The position numbers and the translations under genes are program-made. The notes under the pieces are model-generated. The model was not told where the DNA came from. It saw only the letters and a list, made by a program, of their open reading frames with translations, and did no database searches. A stretch of DNA of 40,488 nucleotides, from the NCBI RefSeq assembly GCF_014174355.1, contig NZ_JABEQF010000022.1:1-40488 (forward strand). Direction: 5' to 3'. Each line of letters starts with the position of its first letter. Position 1 is the stretch's first letter. This stretch comes from Gluconacetobacter azotocaptans (GTDB lineage: Bacteria; Pseudomonadota; Alphaproteobacteria; Acetobacterales; Acetobacteraceae). Below are positions 8,513 to 16,971 of the stretch, in pieces.

Positions 8513-9510
8513 GACTTCCTGCCATCGGTACGGACGATCCGCACCCGCTGCTCGGAATGTGTGTCGCCCAACCGTAGTTCGGCGGCGGCAAACAGGCGGT
8601 CCACGATCATCCAGTTTTGTCGGACTCGGTAATTCACCAGTTCCGGGCCGCCATCGGCACCCAGCACGAAGAGCGGCGGCAGTTCCCCCTGCCCGATCCC
8701 CGATGGAAAGGCGATATAGACCTTATGGCCGTCATCGAAGGCCCGGCTGGGCAGCCAGGGCGGTGTCCCGCCCTTCACCGGCTGGATGGCATAGCGGAAA
8801 TTCAGCGCGTCGAGTTTCAATCCTACATCTACCGGCGCAGCATCATCGGCGGCATCATCCTGCCGATGCAGAGCAATCAGGTCGTCCTCGGGATAGTCCC
8901 ACGACACCGATGCCATATAGGTCGCGGAGGTCGCCCGTAGTTCGGCGAGGTAGGTCCGCCGGTCGGTATTGACGATCAGGTTGGTCGTCAGTTCCGGGCG
9001 CGTCGGCTTGACAAGAATATGCACACGCTTCGTCGTACCCGCGCCACTGGTGGTATCGCCCACGATCCAGCGTACGGTGTCACCCACTGCGACCGGCCCG
9101 GTGCCGACCAGCTTTTCGCCGGGCTGAAGCATGATGTCGGTGATTTCGCCGGGCGCGGCATAGACCTGATAGAGCGCGCCCGCGCTATAGGGATAAACCT
9201 GCACCGCATTCACATAACCGGCCCTCGTCGGCTGGATGCGCGCGGCAAGATTGGCCTGGGTCACCCGCACAGTAGGATCGGCCGCCTCGGGTACAGGATG
9301 TTTGCGCCGCAACGGCGGAAGCGGCTTGAGCTGGCCCGGCAGAGGAAGGATTTTCGGGACTACCACGACCTGCACCGGTTTCGGCGGATCGGGCTGGCGC
9401 ACGGCCTGAGCCGCGTCATCATAGCGGATGACGGGCGGATGGTACTGCTGCGCGCATCCGGCCAGGGGCAGGGCAAGCAAAGGAAGAAAGCGAAGAGCAC
9501 AACGGATCAT
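8509..9510 (-). CDS. trbG: TrbG, VirB9-like outer-membrane channel protein
   Basis: This 333-aa protein has an N-terminal signal peptide ending in a lipobox-like LAGC (Cys19), then a Pro-rich linker and a beta-sandwich domain with Y-P-Y-S-A-G-A-L-Y-Q-V-Y, typical of VirB9/TrbG. It forms the outer-membrane part of the mating channel together with TrbI and, usually, the lipoprotein TrbH. No trbH gene is present, so the predicted lipid anchor on TrbG might substitute for it; that is inference. Overlaps with trbF and trbI are 4 bp each. Confidence 0.92.
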   Translation of the reverse strand: MIRCALRFLPLLALPLAGCAQQYHPPVIRYDDAAQAVRQPDPPKPVQVVVVPKILPLPGQLKPLPPLRRKHPVPEAADPTVRVTQANLAARIQPTRAGYVNAVQVYPYSAGALYQVYAAPGEITDIMLQPGEKLVGTGPVAVGDTVRWIVGDTTSGAGTTKRVHILVKPTRPELTTNLIVNTDRRTYLAELRATSATYMASVSWDYPEDDLIALHRQDDAADDAAPVDVGLKLDALNFRYAIQPVKGGTPPWLPSRAFDDGHKVYIAFPSGIGQGELPPLFVLGADGGPELVNYRVRQNWMIVDRLFAAAELRLGDTHSEQRVRIVRTDGRKS

Positions 9511-10199
9511 TGGCCAAGCTCCTTCGACCAGTTGATGGCGGAGACGTAGATTCCAAGAGGGTTTTTCCGCAGATGATCCGCGTCGCGCGGGGTGCGCAGA
9601 ACAACCGACACGATGGCGGTCCAGCGTTCGGTGCCGGTGAACGCGCCGTCACGGTAATGGCGCTCCGTCCAGGCGACACGGAAGCTGTTGGGCGAGGCCC
9701 GGATCACCGAGGCGATGTCCACCTCGACCTGCTCATGCCCGATCCGTGAAAACGGATCGTTCAGGCGGGCATAATCATTCAGCGCCACCGCGCCGGAGGT
9801 GGTGGTGAAATCATAGGCACGAAGCCAGTTCTGGCGGACCACAACGGCATCGGACGACAGGGAGCGCACATCACCGATAAACTGCGCCAGATACCAGGCA
9901 ATCTGCGGATCGGCAGGCATGTAGCCGGACGTGGCTGGGGCCACGACCTGCGCCTGACCCAGCCGGTCCACCTGCACGACCCACGGCGTGATGGTGCCGC
10001 GCATAGATTGCCAGAGCAGCCCGATCCCAAGCCCGGCCGAAAGGAACAGGGAGCCAAAGGCCATCAGCCGCCAGTTGCGTGCTTGCACGCGGGCGGAGCC
10101 GATCCGCTCATCCCAGATCTGCGCGGCTTTCTGATAGGGCGTGACCGGAGCGGGCGCGATCCCGTAACGGCTGGTGGAGCGACGGAACATCGTCCTCAT
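9507..10199 (-). CDS. trbF: TrbF, VirB8-like inner-membrane protein
   Basis: This 230-aa protein has a short cytoplasmic head, one membrane helix (M-A-F-G-S-L-F-L-S region), and a periplasmic VirB8-type domain with W-V-V-Q-V-D, N-D-Y-A-R-L-N-D-P-F and W-T-E-R-H-Y. VirB8 proteins assemble the inner-membrane complex of type IV secretion systems. I use the ATG at 10199, which overlaps the trbL stop by 4 bp; the ATG at 10190, with GAGG just upstream, is a close alternative. The frame stays open further upstream into trbL but that part is not TrbF-like. Confidence 0.92.
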   Translation of the reverse strand: MRTMFRRSTSRYGIAPAPVTPYQKAAQIWDERIGSARVQARNWRLMAFGSLFLSAGLGIGLLWQSMRGTITPWVVQVDRLGQAQVVAPATSGYMPADPQIAWYLAQFIGDVRSLSSDAVVVRQNWLRAYDFTTTSGAVALNDYARLNDPFSRIGHEQVEVDIASVIRASPNSFRVAWTERHYRDGAFTGTERWTAIVSVVLRTPRDADHLRKNPLGIYVSAINWSKELGQ

Positions 10200-11590
10200 T
10201 CCTTTTCCGACAGATCGATTGAAGAAGATCCGCCGCCGCCATCGGCCGAGCGGATGACATGCGCGGCTTCGGCGGCATGGGTCGCGGCATTGCGGCGCTT
10301 CATGTTTCGTGCCCATCGGGGCGGCGTGCCTTCGGGGCCACCGGCAACACCACCTCCGCCACCGCCATTACCTGACGGGCCGCCGGCCGACCCGCCCCCC
10401 GCATCGGCCCCTCCCGTGAAGCGTCCGCCCGTCGCGGTAAAAGCACCTCGCGCGCCCTCGCCGTAGCTCTGCTTCATGGCGGTCGCCGCAGAAGACATTT
10501 TACTCTTCACGGCATTCGTGGCAGCGCTACCTGGCGCGCGGGCGATACCGCCCAGCCCGGCTGCCATGCGGGCACCGGGACTTTCGCCAGCAGCATTCAT
10601 GGCACCCATGGAATATGCCGTATTGGCCGCACCCGCGATCGCGGCCCCTCCCCGTGCGGCAGCAGCCGTGGCACCCACGGCCGCTGCCCCGCCAGAGGCA
10701 ACCGCTCCGACACCAGCGACAGCCGCCGCCCCCATCGCGCCCACCGCCATGCCGGTGCCAACGGCAGCCCCCGCGCCAAGCTGTGGTGCGCCGGAGATCA
10801 GCCCGTTGGCGATACTGCCGCCGTAAATGGACAGACCGACGATAGCGAGAGACGCCAGTATCACCGACGTTGCCTGTCCGACGGTGGGTACAGCATCGCC
10901 ATAAGAAGTCGTAAACTGCCGGAATAATACAGACGCGATGCCGGAGATCACCGCCAGCACCATCACTTTCACGCCCGATGACATGACATTCCCCAGCACC
11001 TTCTCCGCCAGGAAAGCCGTACGGTTGAACAGGGCGAAGGGGATCAGCACGAAACCAGCGAGGCTGGTCAGCTTAAACTCGATCAGCGCCACGAAAAGCT
11101 GCACGGCCAGAATGAAGAACGCCGCCAGCACAATCAGCCAGGACAGGCACAGCACAAAAATCTGGATGAAGTTTTTGAAAAACGCGACGGGGCCGAGAAG
11201 ATTATGAACGGACTCCAGCAGCGGCTGGGCCGCATCGAACCCCGTCGCGGCCAGTCGGCCGGGACGGAGGAAATCCGACAATGTCAGATTGCCACCCCCG
11301 GCCCTGAGACCCATGGCGGCGAAACTATCGAACACCACCTTCGTAAGATGGTCGAAATTGTTGATCAGGAATGCGAAGAACCCGATATACAGTGTCTTCT
11401 TCACCAGACGCTGGACGATGTCCTCATCCGCAGCCCACGCCCAGAACAGTCCGGCCAGTACGATATCGAGCACGGACAGCGATCCCGCCAGCGAAACCAC
11501 ATTTCCTTTCAGCAGACCAAAACCGCTGTCGATCGCGGTCGTGAAGGTATTCAGAAAATTGTCTATGACGCCGACATCATTCGTAGCCAT
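10196..11590 (-). CDS. trbL: TrbL, VirB6-like polytopic membrane protein
   Basis: This 464-aa protein has several hydrophobic helices in the first 280 residues (for example around F-F-A-F-L-I-N and L-I-V-L-A-A-F-F-I-L-A), then an Ala/Gly-rich hydrophobic region, and finally a Gly-rich, disordered-looking tail ending in an acidic peptide. This is the normal TrbL/VirB6 plan: an inner-membrane channel component that contacts DNA in transit. It starts 5 bp after trbJ, leaving no room for trbK, the entry-exclusion lipoprotein that occupies this position in RP4. Confidence 0.92.
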   Translation of the reverse strand: MATNDVGVIDNFLNTFTTAIDSGFGLLKGNVVSLAGSLSVLDIVLAGLFWAWAADEDIVQRLVKKTLYIGFFAFLINNFDHLTKVVFDSFAAMGLRAGGGNLTLSDFLRPGRLAATGFDAAQPLLESVHNLLGPVAFFKNFIQIFVLCLSWLIVLAAFFILAVQLFVALIEFKLTSLAGFVLIPFALFNRTAFLAEKVLGNVMSSGVKVMVLAVISGIASVLFRQFTTSYGDAVPTVGQATSVILASLAIVGLSIYGGSIANGLISGAPQLGAGAAVGTGMAVGAMGAAAVAGVGAVASGGAAAVGATAAAARGGAAIAGAANTAYSMGAMNAAGESPGARMAAGLGGIARAPGSAATNAVKSKMSSAATAMKQSYGEGARGAFTATGGRFTGGADAGGGSAGGPSGNGGGGGGVAGGPEGTPPRWARNMKRRNAATHAAEAAHVIRSADGGGGSSSIDLSEKE

Positions 11591-11595
11591 GGCGC

Positions 11596-12333
11596 TCAGT
11601 TCCCGCTGCCGCCGAACATGGACACCGTGCCGGGCTCATAGGCGTCATGCTGCGAGAAATGCTGATACTGCGCGTCACTTTCCGCTTCCGTCGCAGCATC
11701 ACGTGCCTGTTGCAGGGCCGTGGCGCGACCGTTGGCGGCCAGTTCGGCCTGAATGTCGGAAAGCTGACGGGACTGAAGCGCCATAAGCTGGTTGCCGGCC
11801 TGTGCCGCCTGCAACGCCCCGGTCGATGTCTGGCTGGCCGAAACCAGTTGTGTCATGGCGCTGCTGTCAGAAGGGATGTTCCCCACTACCCGCGCCTGGA
11901 GTTTCAGGGCGTCCTCGAACCCGCCGACGGAATTCTGCCAGCGTGTTTGCGCCTGAGAAAACAGGGCGCTGTCGGACATACCCGACGAGACGGACGTGTA
12001 TGCCTGCTGAAACTGCCGCTCGACCGACTGGACGCTATACGCAATGTTCTGCGCCTGCGCGAGCAGCGCCGTAGTCTGGGAAATTGTTGATTGCAGCGTC
12101 GAGAGTGTCGAGAGCGGCAGGCTCGCCAGATTGCGACCCTGATTGACCAGCATCTGCGCCTGGTTGGCCAGCGACGTGATCTGGTTGTCAATCTGCTGAA
12201 GCGTCCGGGCCGCGATCAGCACGTTCTCGACATGGTTCGCGCCGTCATAGACCGCCCATTGCGCGTGAGCAGGTGGAGAAGATGAACCCGTAAAAGCAAT
12301 GACCACTACGGCAGGAATCAGACGATATCTCAC
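11596..12333 (-). CDS. trbJ: TrbJ, VirB5-like periplasmic protein
   Basis: This 245-aa secreted protein starts at a GTG (12333) whose GTGA overlaps the trbE stop; the frame upstream of this is trbE sequence. A signal peptide ends near P-P-A-H-A-Q. The mature part is largely helical and Gln-rich with repeated Q-I/L-x-x-L-A spacing, as in TrbJ/VirB5, a minor pilus-tip or adhesion component of the mating apparatus. It follows trbE and precedes trbL as usual. Confidence 0.9.
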   Translation of the reverse strand: MRYRLIPAVVVIAFTGSSSPPAHAQWAVYDGANHVENVLIAARTLQQIDNQITSLANQAQMLVNQGRNLASLPLSTLSTLQSTISQTTALLAQAQNIAYSVQSVERQFQQAYTSVSSGMSDSALFSQAQTRWQNSVGGFEDALKLQARVVGNIPSDSSAMTQLVSASQTSTGALQAAQAGNQLMALQSRQLSDIQAELAANGRATALQQARDAATEAESDAQYQHFSQHDAYEPGTVSMFGGSGN

Positions 12334-14759
12334 AGCACGTCCCCTTCCCGCAGAAGGTCCGCCGCCCACGTGACACCACGCGCCTCAAACCAGGCCGGCA
12401 GAAAGCCGTCCCGCCCATGTTCCGCCAGAACCGCATCAATCAGTCGGTGATCGTCCTTGCCGGATGCCGCGCACAATGCCAGCGCCACAGGACCGAGGCC
12501 CAGTTCGAACAGGCGGTTGCCGCGCTGCGTCTGGCAGTAATACTCACGCTTGGACGCCGCGCGCGCGATGATGGCGATCTGCCGGTCGTTCAGGCCAAAA
12601 TCCCGATAGAGCGCCATGATCTGCGGCTCGATGGCGCGCTCGTTCGGCAGGAAGATCCGGGTCGGGCAGCTTTCCACCACGGCTGGCGCGATCGGCGAGT
12701 TGACGATGTCTGACAGGGACTGGGTGGCGAAAATCACCGACGCATTCTTCTTGCGCAAGGTTTTAAGCCACTCTCGCAACTGGCCGGAGAAATTCCCGTC
12801 ATCCAGAACCAGCCACCCCTCATCGATGACCAGCAGGGTCGGACGACCATCCAGCCGTCCTTCGATGCGGTGGAACAGGTAGGACAACACGGAAGACGCG
12901 GCGCCGGAACCGATCAGCCCCTCGGTCTCGAACACCACCACGTCGGCGTCCCCCAGTCGCTCGGCATCGGCGTCGAGCAACCGGCCATAAGGACCACCGA
13001 GGCAATATGGGGCCAGAGCCTGCTTCAGGACGTTGGACTGAAGGAGTGCCACCAGGCCGGAGATCGTGCGTTCATGGCTGGGCGATGACGCCAGGGAATT
13101 CAGAGCGGACCAGAGATGGGCTTTGATGTCCGGCGTCAGCGCCACGCCTTCGCCGACAAGGATATGCCCCAGCCACTCACTGGCCCATTTGCGTTCATCG
13201 GGATCGTCAATCTGTGCCAGCGGCTGGAGGGAAACGCCAAAGTGGCCGTCATCATCTGTCAGCCCACCACCCAGATTATGCCAGTCCCCGCCCATCGCCA
13301 GCGTTGCGGCCCGCATTGAGCCGCCAAAATCGAAGGCGAAAATCTGCGAACCCGCATAGCGACGGAACTGCAACGCCATGAGGGACAGCAACACCGACTT
13401 CCCAGCCCCCGTTGGTCCGGCGATCAGAGTGTGCCCGACATCACCAACATGAAGGCTGAACCGGAACGGTGTCGCCCCCGCCGTCCTGCCATAAAACAGC
13501 GGGGGAGCACGGAAATGGGTATCGCGTTCCGGTCCCGCCCACACCGCTGACAGCGGGATCATATGGGCAAGGTTCAGGGTCGAAACTGGCGGCTGCCGCA
13601 CATTGGCGTAGACATGACCGGGTAACGATCCCAGCCAGGCTTCCACCGCATTGAGACTTTCCGTCATGCAGGTGAAATCGCGACCCTGGATGATCTTTTC
13701 GACCAGCCGCAGCTTCTCGGTCGCTATGGACGTGGAACCATCCCACACCGTGACGGTCGCCGTGATGTACGCCTGCCCGACATCATCGGCGCCCAGCGAC
13801 TGCAACGCCAGATCGGCATCGGCCGCCTTGTTGGCGGCGTCATTGTCCACGAGAATGGATGCCTCGTTGGTCATCACCTCACGGACAATGGCCGCAATGC
13901 TCTTGCGCTTTGCAAACCAATGACGACGGATCTTCGTCAGCACCTTTGTCGCGTCCGTCTTGTCGAGCAGGATGGCGCGGGTAGACCAGCGATACGGCAT
14001 GGCCAGCCGGTTCAAATCGTCCAGGATTCCGGGGAAGGTCCGGCTCGGGAAACCGATGACGGTCAGGGTTTGGAGGAAGGCATCACCAAGTTTCGGCTCC
14101 AGACCACCCGCCAGCGGCTGATCCACCAGCAAGGCATCGAGATGCATGGGGATTTCCGGCACCCTGACGCGCTGGTTCCGGGTCGAGATGGTACTGTGCA
14201 GATAAGTCAGGGTTTCGCCGTCATCGAGCCATGCCACCTCGGGCATGAACCCGTCCAGCAGCGCCAGCATCCGATCACTGCGATCCACGAACGCATGGAG
14301 CATGCCATGTGGATCGGGGCCGTCCCGTTCCCTACCCTCATAGAGAAAGCGTTCGGCGCGACCTGATGATTCCGCCGGTGGCAGCCAGACCAAGGTGAGG
14401 AAATAGCGGCTCTCGAAATGCGCGCCCTCGTCCTCAAACTGCTCCCGACGTTCCAGATCGACCATCTGGCTAGCCGCATCGGGAAAATCGCTCTCGGGAT
14501 ATACTGTCGCTGGCACCCGCTGTGCTTCCACGAACACGGCCCAGCCGGAGCCAAGACGACGCAGGGCATTGTTCAGCCTTCCCGTAACACCAACCAGTTC
14601 CGCCGGAGTGGCGCTGTCCAGATCCGGCCCTCGAATTTTTGCCGTGCGCTGAAACGAACCGTCCTTGTTTAGGACAACGCCTTTCTCAATGAGCGCTGCC
14701 CATGGCAGGAAATCGGAGAGGAGGGCTGAACGGTTGCGATATTCGTCAAGGGACATCAT
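12330..14759 (-). CDS. trbE: TrbE, VirB4-like transport ATPase
   Basis: This 809-aa protein is the largest channel ATPase. An N-terminal CagE/TrbE domain is followed by a P-loop GPTGAGKS (residues 448-455) and a Walker B region with T-L-L-V-I-D-E-G-W (about 640), then F-A-T-Q-S. It powers pilus assembly and substrate transfer at the inner membrane. Start: two adjacent ATGs (14759 and 14756) follow a GGAGG 9-12 bp upstream. It lies 12 bp after trbD and overlaps trbJ by 4 bp. Confidence 0.95.
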   Translation of the reverse strand: MMSLDEYRNRSALLSDFLPWAALIEKGVVLNKDGSFQRTAKIRGPDLDSATPAELVGVTGRLNNALRRLGSGWAVFVEAQRVPATVYPESDFPDAASQMVDLERREQFEDEGAHFESRYFLTLVWLPPAESSGRAERFLYEGRERDGPDPHGMLHAFVDRSDRMLALLDGFMPEVAWLDDGETLTYLHSTISTRNQRVRVPEIPMHLDALLVDQPLAGGLEPKLGDAFLQTLTVIGFPSRTFPGILDDLNRLAMPYRWSTRAILLDKTDATKVLTKIRRHWFAKRKSIAAIVREVMTNEASILVDNDAANKAADADLALQSLGADDVGQAYITATVTVWDGSTSIATEKLRLVEKIIQGRDFTCMTESLNAVEAWLGSLPGHVYANVRQPPVSTLNLAHMIPLSAVWAGPERDTHFRAPPLFYGRTAGATPFRFSLHVGDVGHTLIAGPTGAGKSVLLSLMALQFRRYAGSQIFAFDFGGSMRAATLAMGGDWHNLGGGLTDDDGHFGVSLQPLAQIDDPDERKWASEWLGHILVGEGVALTPDIKAHLWSALNSLASSPSHERTISGLVALLQSNVLKQALAPYCLGGPYGRLLDADAERLGDADVVVFETEGLIGSGAASSVLSYLFHRIEGRLDGRPTLLVIDEGWLVLDDGNFSGQLREWLKTLRKKNASVIFATQSLSDIVNSPIAPAVVESCPTRIFLPNERAIEPQIMALYRDFGLNDRQIAIIARAASKREYYCQTQRGNRLFELGLGPVALALCAASGKDDHRLIDAVLAEHGRDGFLPAWFEARGVTWAADLLREGDVL

Positions 14760-14771
14760 CGCCCTGCCCTC

Positions 14772-15047
14772 CTATGCCCGCAGCCAGGCGGGATAGCGGA
14801 GATGCCGCCGCCCCACTTCGACAAAAAGCGGATCGCATTTTGCACCCCAGACCGCGAGCCCATGCCCGACGATCCAGAACACCGCGCCAATCAGCCAGAG
14901 CCGCAGGCCAAGCGAGATTGCCGCCCCCAGCGTGCCGTTGGCGATCGCCAGGGTCCGTGGAGCGCCCCCCAGTAGGATCGGGTCTGTCAGGGACCGATGC
15001 ACTGGAACATGAAATCCGGGCACCGTATCATCGTCATATCCCGCCAT
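14772..15047 (-). CDS. trbD: TrbD, VirB3-like membrane protein
   Basis: This 91-aa protein has V-P-V-H-R-S-L near the N-terminus and two hydrophobic segments (A-I-A-N-G-T-L-G-A-A-I-S-L-G-L and L-I-G-A-V-F-W-I-V-G), typical of TrbD/VirB3, which associates with the TrbE ATPase. The start at 15047 shares one base with the trbC stop (TGATG). A longer frame extends upstream but is a shadow of trbC. Confidence 0.9.
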   Translation of the reverse strand: MAGYDDDTVPGFHVPVHRSLTDPILLGGAPRTLAIANGTLGAAISLGLRLWLIGAVFWIVGHGLAVWGAKCDPLFVEVGRRHLRYPAWLRA

Positions 15048-15379
15048 CAGATCAGCGCGCCGCCCGAGAAAGAGAAGAACGACAGGAAGAAGCTTGACGC
15101 GGCAAAAGCGATGGACAGGCCAAAGACGATCTGGATCAGGCGACGGAAGCCACCCGACGTTTCTCCGAAGGCCAGGGTCAGACCGGTCACGGTGATGATG
15201 ATAACAGAGACGATGCGCGCCACCGGTCCCTGCACGGATTCCAGGATCTGGTTGAGTGGTTCCTCCCACGGCATATCGGAACCGGACGCCAGAGCCGAGG
15301 AGCACCATACGATGGACAGCAACAGCATGGCAGAGAGGACAGGCACGTACCGACGCGTGCGGAACAGCGTAAGGTTCAT
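15047..15379 (-). CDS. trbC: TrbC, VirB2-like pilin precursor
   Basis: This 110-aa protein has a signal peptide (L-S-A-M-L-L-L-S-I-V-W to about A-L-A-S) and two hydrophobic segments separated by a short loop with F-G-E-T-S-G-G-F-R-R. This is the plan of TrbC/VirB2 prepilins, which in RP4 are cleaved and cyclised by the TraF peptidase; a TraF-like protein is encoded at 29321-29926. The start at 15379 overlaps the trbB stop by 4 bp. Confidence 0.9.
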   Translation of the reverse strand: MNLTLFRTRRYVPVLSAMLLLSIVWCSSALASGSDMPWEEPLNQILESVQGPVARIVSVIIITVTGLTLAFGETSGGFRRLIQIVFGLSIAFAASSFFLSFFSFSGGALI

Positions 15380-16353
15380 TGGGATTCTCCCGAATGCTGG
15401 AAGGGATGAATGCGATAGGCGCCAGTAACGGGATCGAGCCCGTCCACGGTGACGAGTTCGGACAATCGGCGCTGCGTGCCCCGCCCGGACAGGACCGCGA
15501 TCACGTCGATCGTCTCGGCGATCAGGGCACGAGGCACCGTGACGACGATTTCCTGGATCAGTTGTTCCATGCGGTGCAGCGCGCCAATGGCAGTACCGGC
15601 GTGGAGCGTGCCGATCCCGCCGGGATGGCCGGTGCCCCACGCCTTGAGCAGATCGAGCGCCTCGGGGCCGCGCACTTCCCCAATCGGAATACGGTCGGGG
15701 CGCAGGCGCAAGGCCGAGCGCACCAGTTCGGACAGCGTGACGATGCCGTCCCTTGTGCGCAGGGACACGAGGTTGGGCGCCGCGCATTGCAGTTCGCGCG
15801 TATCCTCGATCAGCACGACACGATCACCAGTTTTCGCGACCTCGGCCAGAAGGGCATTGACCAGCGTGGTCTTGCCCGTGCTCGTGCCGCCCGCGACGAG
15901 AATGTTTTTCCGTTCGGCAACAGCGCAACGGAGATATGCCGCCTGTCCTTCCGTCATGATCCCGGCTTCGACATAATCGTCGAGCGTGAACACGGCGACG
16001 GCGGGCTTGCGGATGGCAAAACTGGGCGCGGTGACCACGGGCGGAAGCAATCCCTCGAACCGTTCGCCTGTTGGCAGTTCCGCCGAGACACGCGGGGCGC
16101 CATCATGCACCTCTGCCCCGACATGGTGGGCCACCAACCGGACGATGCGCTCGGCGTCGGCGGGCGTGACAGTCTCGCCCGTGTCGGACAACCCTTCGGA
16201 CAGCCGGTCGATCCAAAGTCGCCCATCCGGATTAAGCATCACCTCGACCACGGCAGGGTCGGCAAGATGCGTTGCAATGGCCAGCCCCATCGCCGTGCGC
16301 AGCATGGAAATGCCGCGTGCCTGACTTTCCGAATTATGATGCGAAACCGCCAT
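15376..16353 (-). CDS. trbB: TrbB, VirB11-like ATPase
   Basis: This 325-aa hexameric ATPase has an N-terminal domain, Walker A GGTSTGKT (155-162), an acidic [11 protein letters not shown] box and the His box [11 protein letters not shown], all canonical for TrbB/VirB11. It drives assembly and substrate switching of the type IV channel. It is first in the trb run; 172 bp separate it from the ribbon-helix-helix gene, so it may have its own leader or promoter. Confidence 0.95.
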   Translation of the reverse strand: MAVSHHNSESQARGISMLRTAMGLAIATHLADPAVVEVMLNPDGRLWIDRLSEGLSDTGETVTPADAERIVRLVAHHVGAEVHDGAPRVSAELPTGERFEGLLPPVVTAPSFAIRKPAVAVFTLDDYVEAGIMTEGQAAYLRCAVAERKNILVAGGTSTGKTTLVNALLAEVAKTGDRVVLIEDTRELQCAAPNLVSLRTRDGIVTLSELVRSALRLRPDRIPIGEVRGPEALDLLKAWGTGHPGGIGTLHAGTAIGALHRMEQLIQEIVVTVPRALIAETIDVIAVLSGRGTQRRLSELVTVDGLDPVTGAYRIHPFQHSGESQ

Positions 16354-16371
16354 CTGACCCCCGCTTGAACG

Positions 16372-16390
16372 GGACCGGAACAGACGGTCC
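16372..16390 (-). promoter_or_regulatory. Inverted repeat in trbB leader
   Basis: GGACCG and CGGTCC form an inverted repeat with a 7-bp loop about 20 bp upstream of trbB, followed by a CCCC-ACA-CGGGG hairpin at 16389-16400. This is the only structure I see in the 172-bp gap 16354-16525. It could attenuate or bind a regulator; no promoter is clear. Confidence 0.25.
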
Positions 16391-16525
16391 CCACACGGGG
16401 ATGATTAAAAGAGGGCCATTTCGGCTCGATTCAACAACTATCGCGGACCGTGCGGTCGTCGCGTAGAAACGGCGGTAATTGGCGGGATTGACGAATCCTT
16501 ATGGCAGCCCCACGCAATCTGATGA

Positions 16526-16963
16526 TTACTGGGGGTCTTCACCACCATTGCGCCGTGTGTCGATGTCCCGCGATAATTCCCTGAGAAAGCGATCTCCCGT
16601 CGCCAGTTTCCGCCCGAGCGATTGCAGGAACCCCTCGAACCGTTCGACGCCTTTCGCCCTGGCCGATGCCTGGGCACTGTCAGGCAATGGCGGGGTGACG
16701 GTCAGCCAGAAGCGGATGAACAATGCCAGCGTCTCACCCATAATGGCGAGATCTTCGTCCATCCCGGCGATCTGGCGGTCGATCCTGTCCATGCGACGGG
16801 CGAACACTGCTTCCAGTCGCTCCGAGGCGTCAGCCGAGAGAAAGGACGCGACGGCCGCCTCGATCACCGACGACTTCGAGACGTTGCGCCGCAACGCCAG
16901 CGCCTCGACGTGTTTCAGAAGCTCCGGCTCGAAATACACATTCATGCGGGTCTTGCTCGGCAT
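16526..16963 (-). CDS. Ribbon-helix-helix (CopG-like) regulator next to traG
   Basis: This 145-aa protein has an N-terminal ribbon-helix-helix signature (M-N-V-Y-F-E-P-E-L-L-K-H-V-E-A-L-A, then V-S-K-S-S-V-I-E-A-A-V) and a longer helical tail. Such proteins sit between traG and trbB in many alphaproteobacterial transfer operons and are thought to regulate the operon or aid relaxosome assembly. I chose the ATG at 16963, 6 bp after GAGG; a GTG at 16975 overlapping the traG stop is the alternative. Confidence 0.8.
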   Translation of the reverse strand: MPSKTRMNVYFEPELLKHVEALALRRNVSKSSVIEAAVASFLSADASERLEAVFARRMDRIDRQIAGMDEDLAIMGETLALFIRFWLTVTPPLPDSAQASARAKGVERFEGFLQSLGRKLATGDRFLRELSRDIDTRRNGGEDPQ

Positions 16964-16971
16964 GGGCATCC

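Noticed and set aside
15379-16368. Rightward open frame of 329 codons opposite trbB
   Set aside because: It covers trbB exactly on the other strand, where Walker A and His boxes are intact. High-GC shadow frame.
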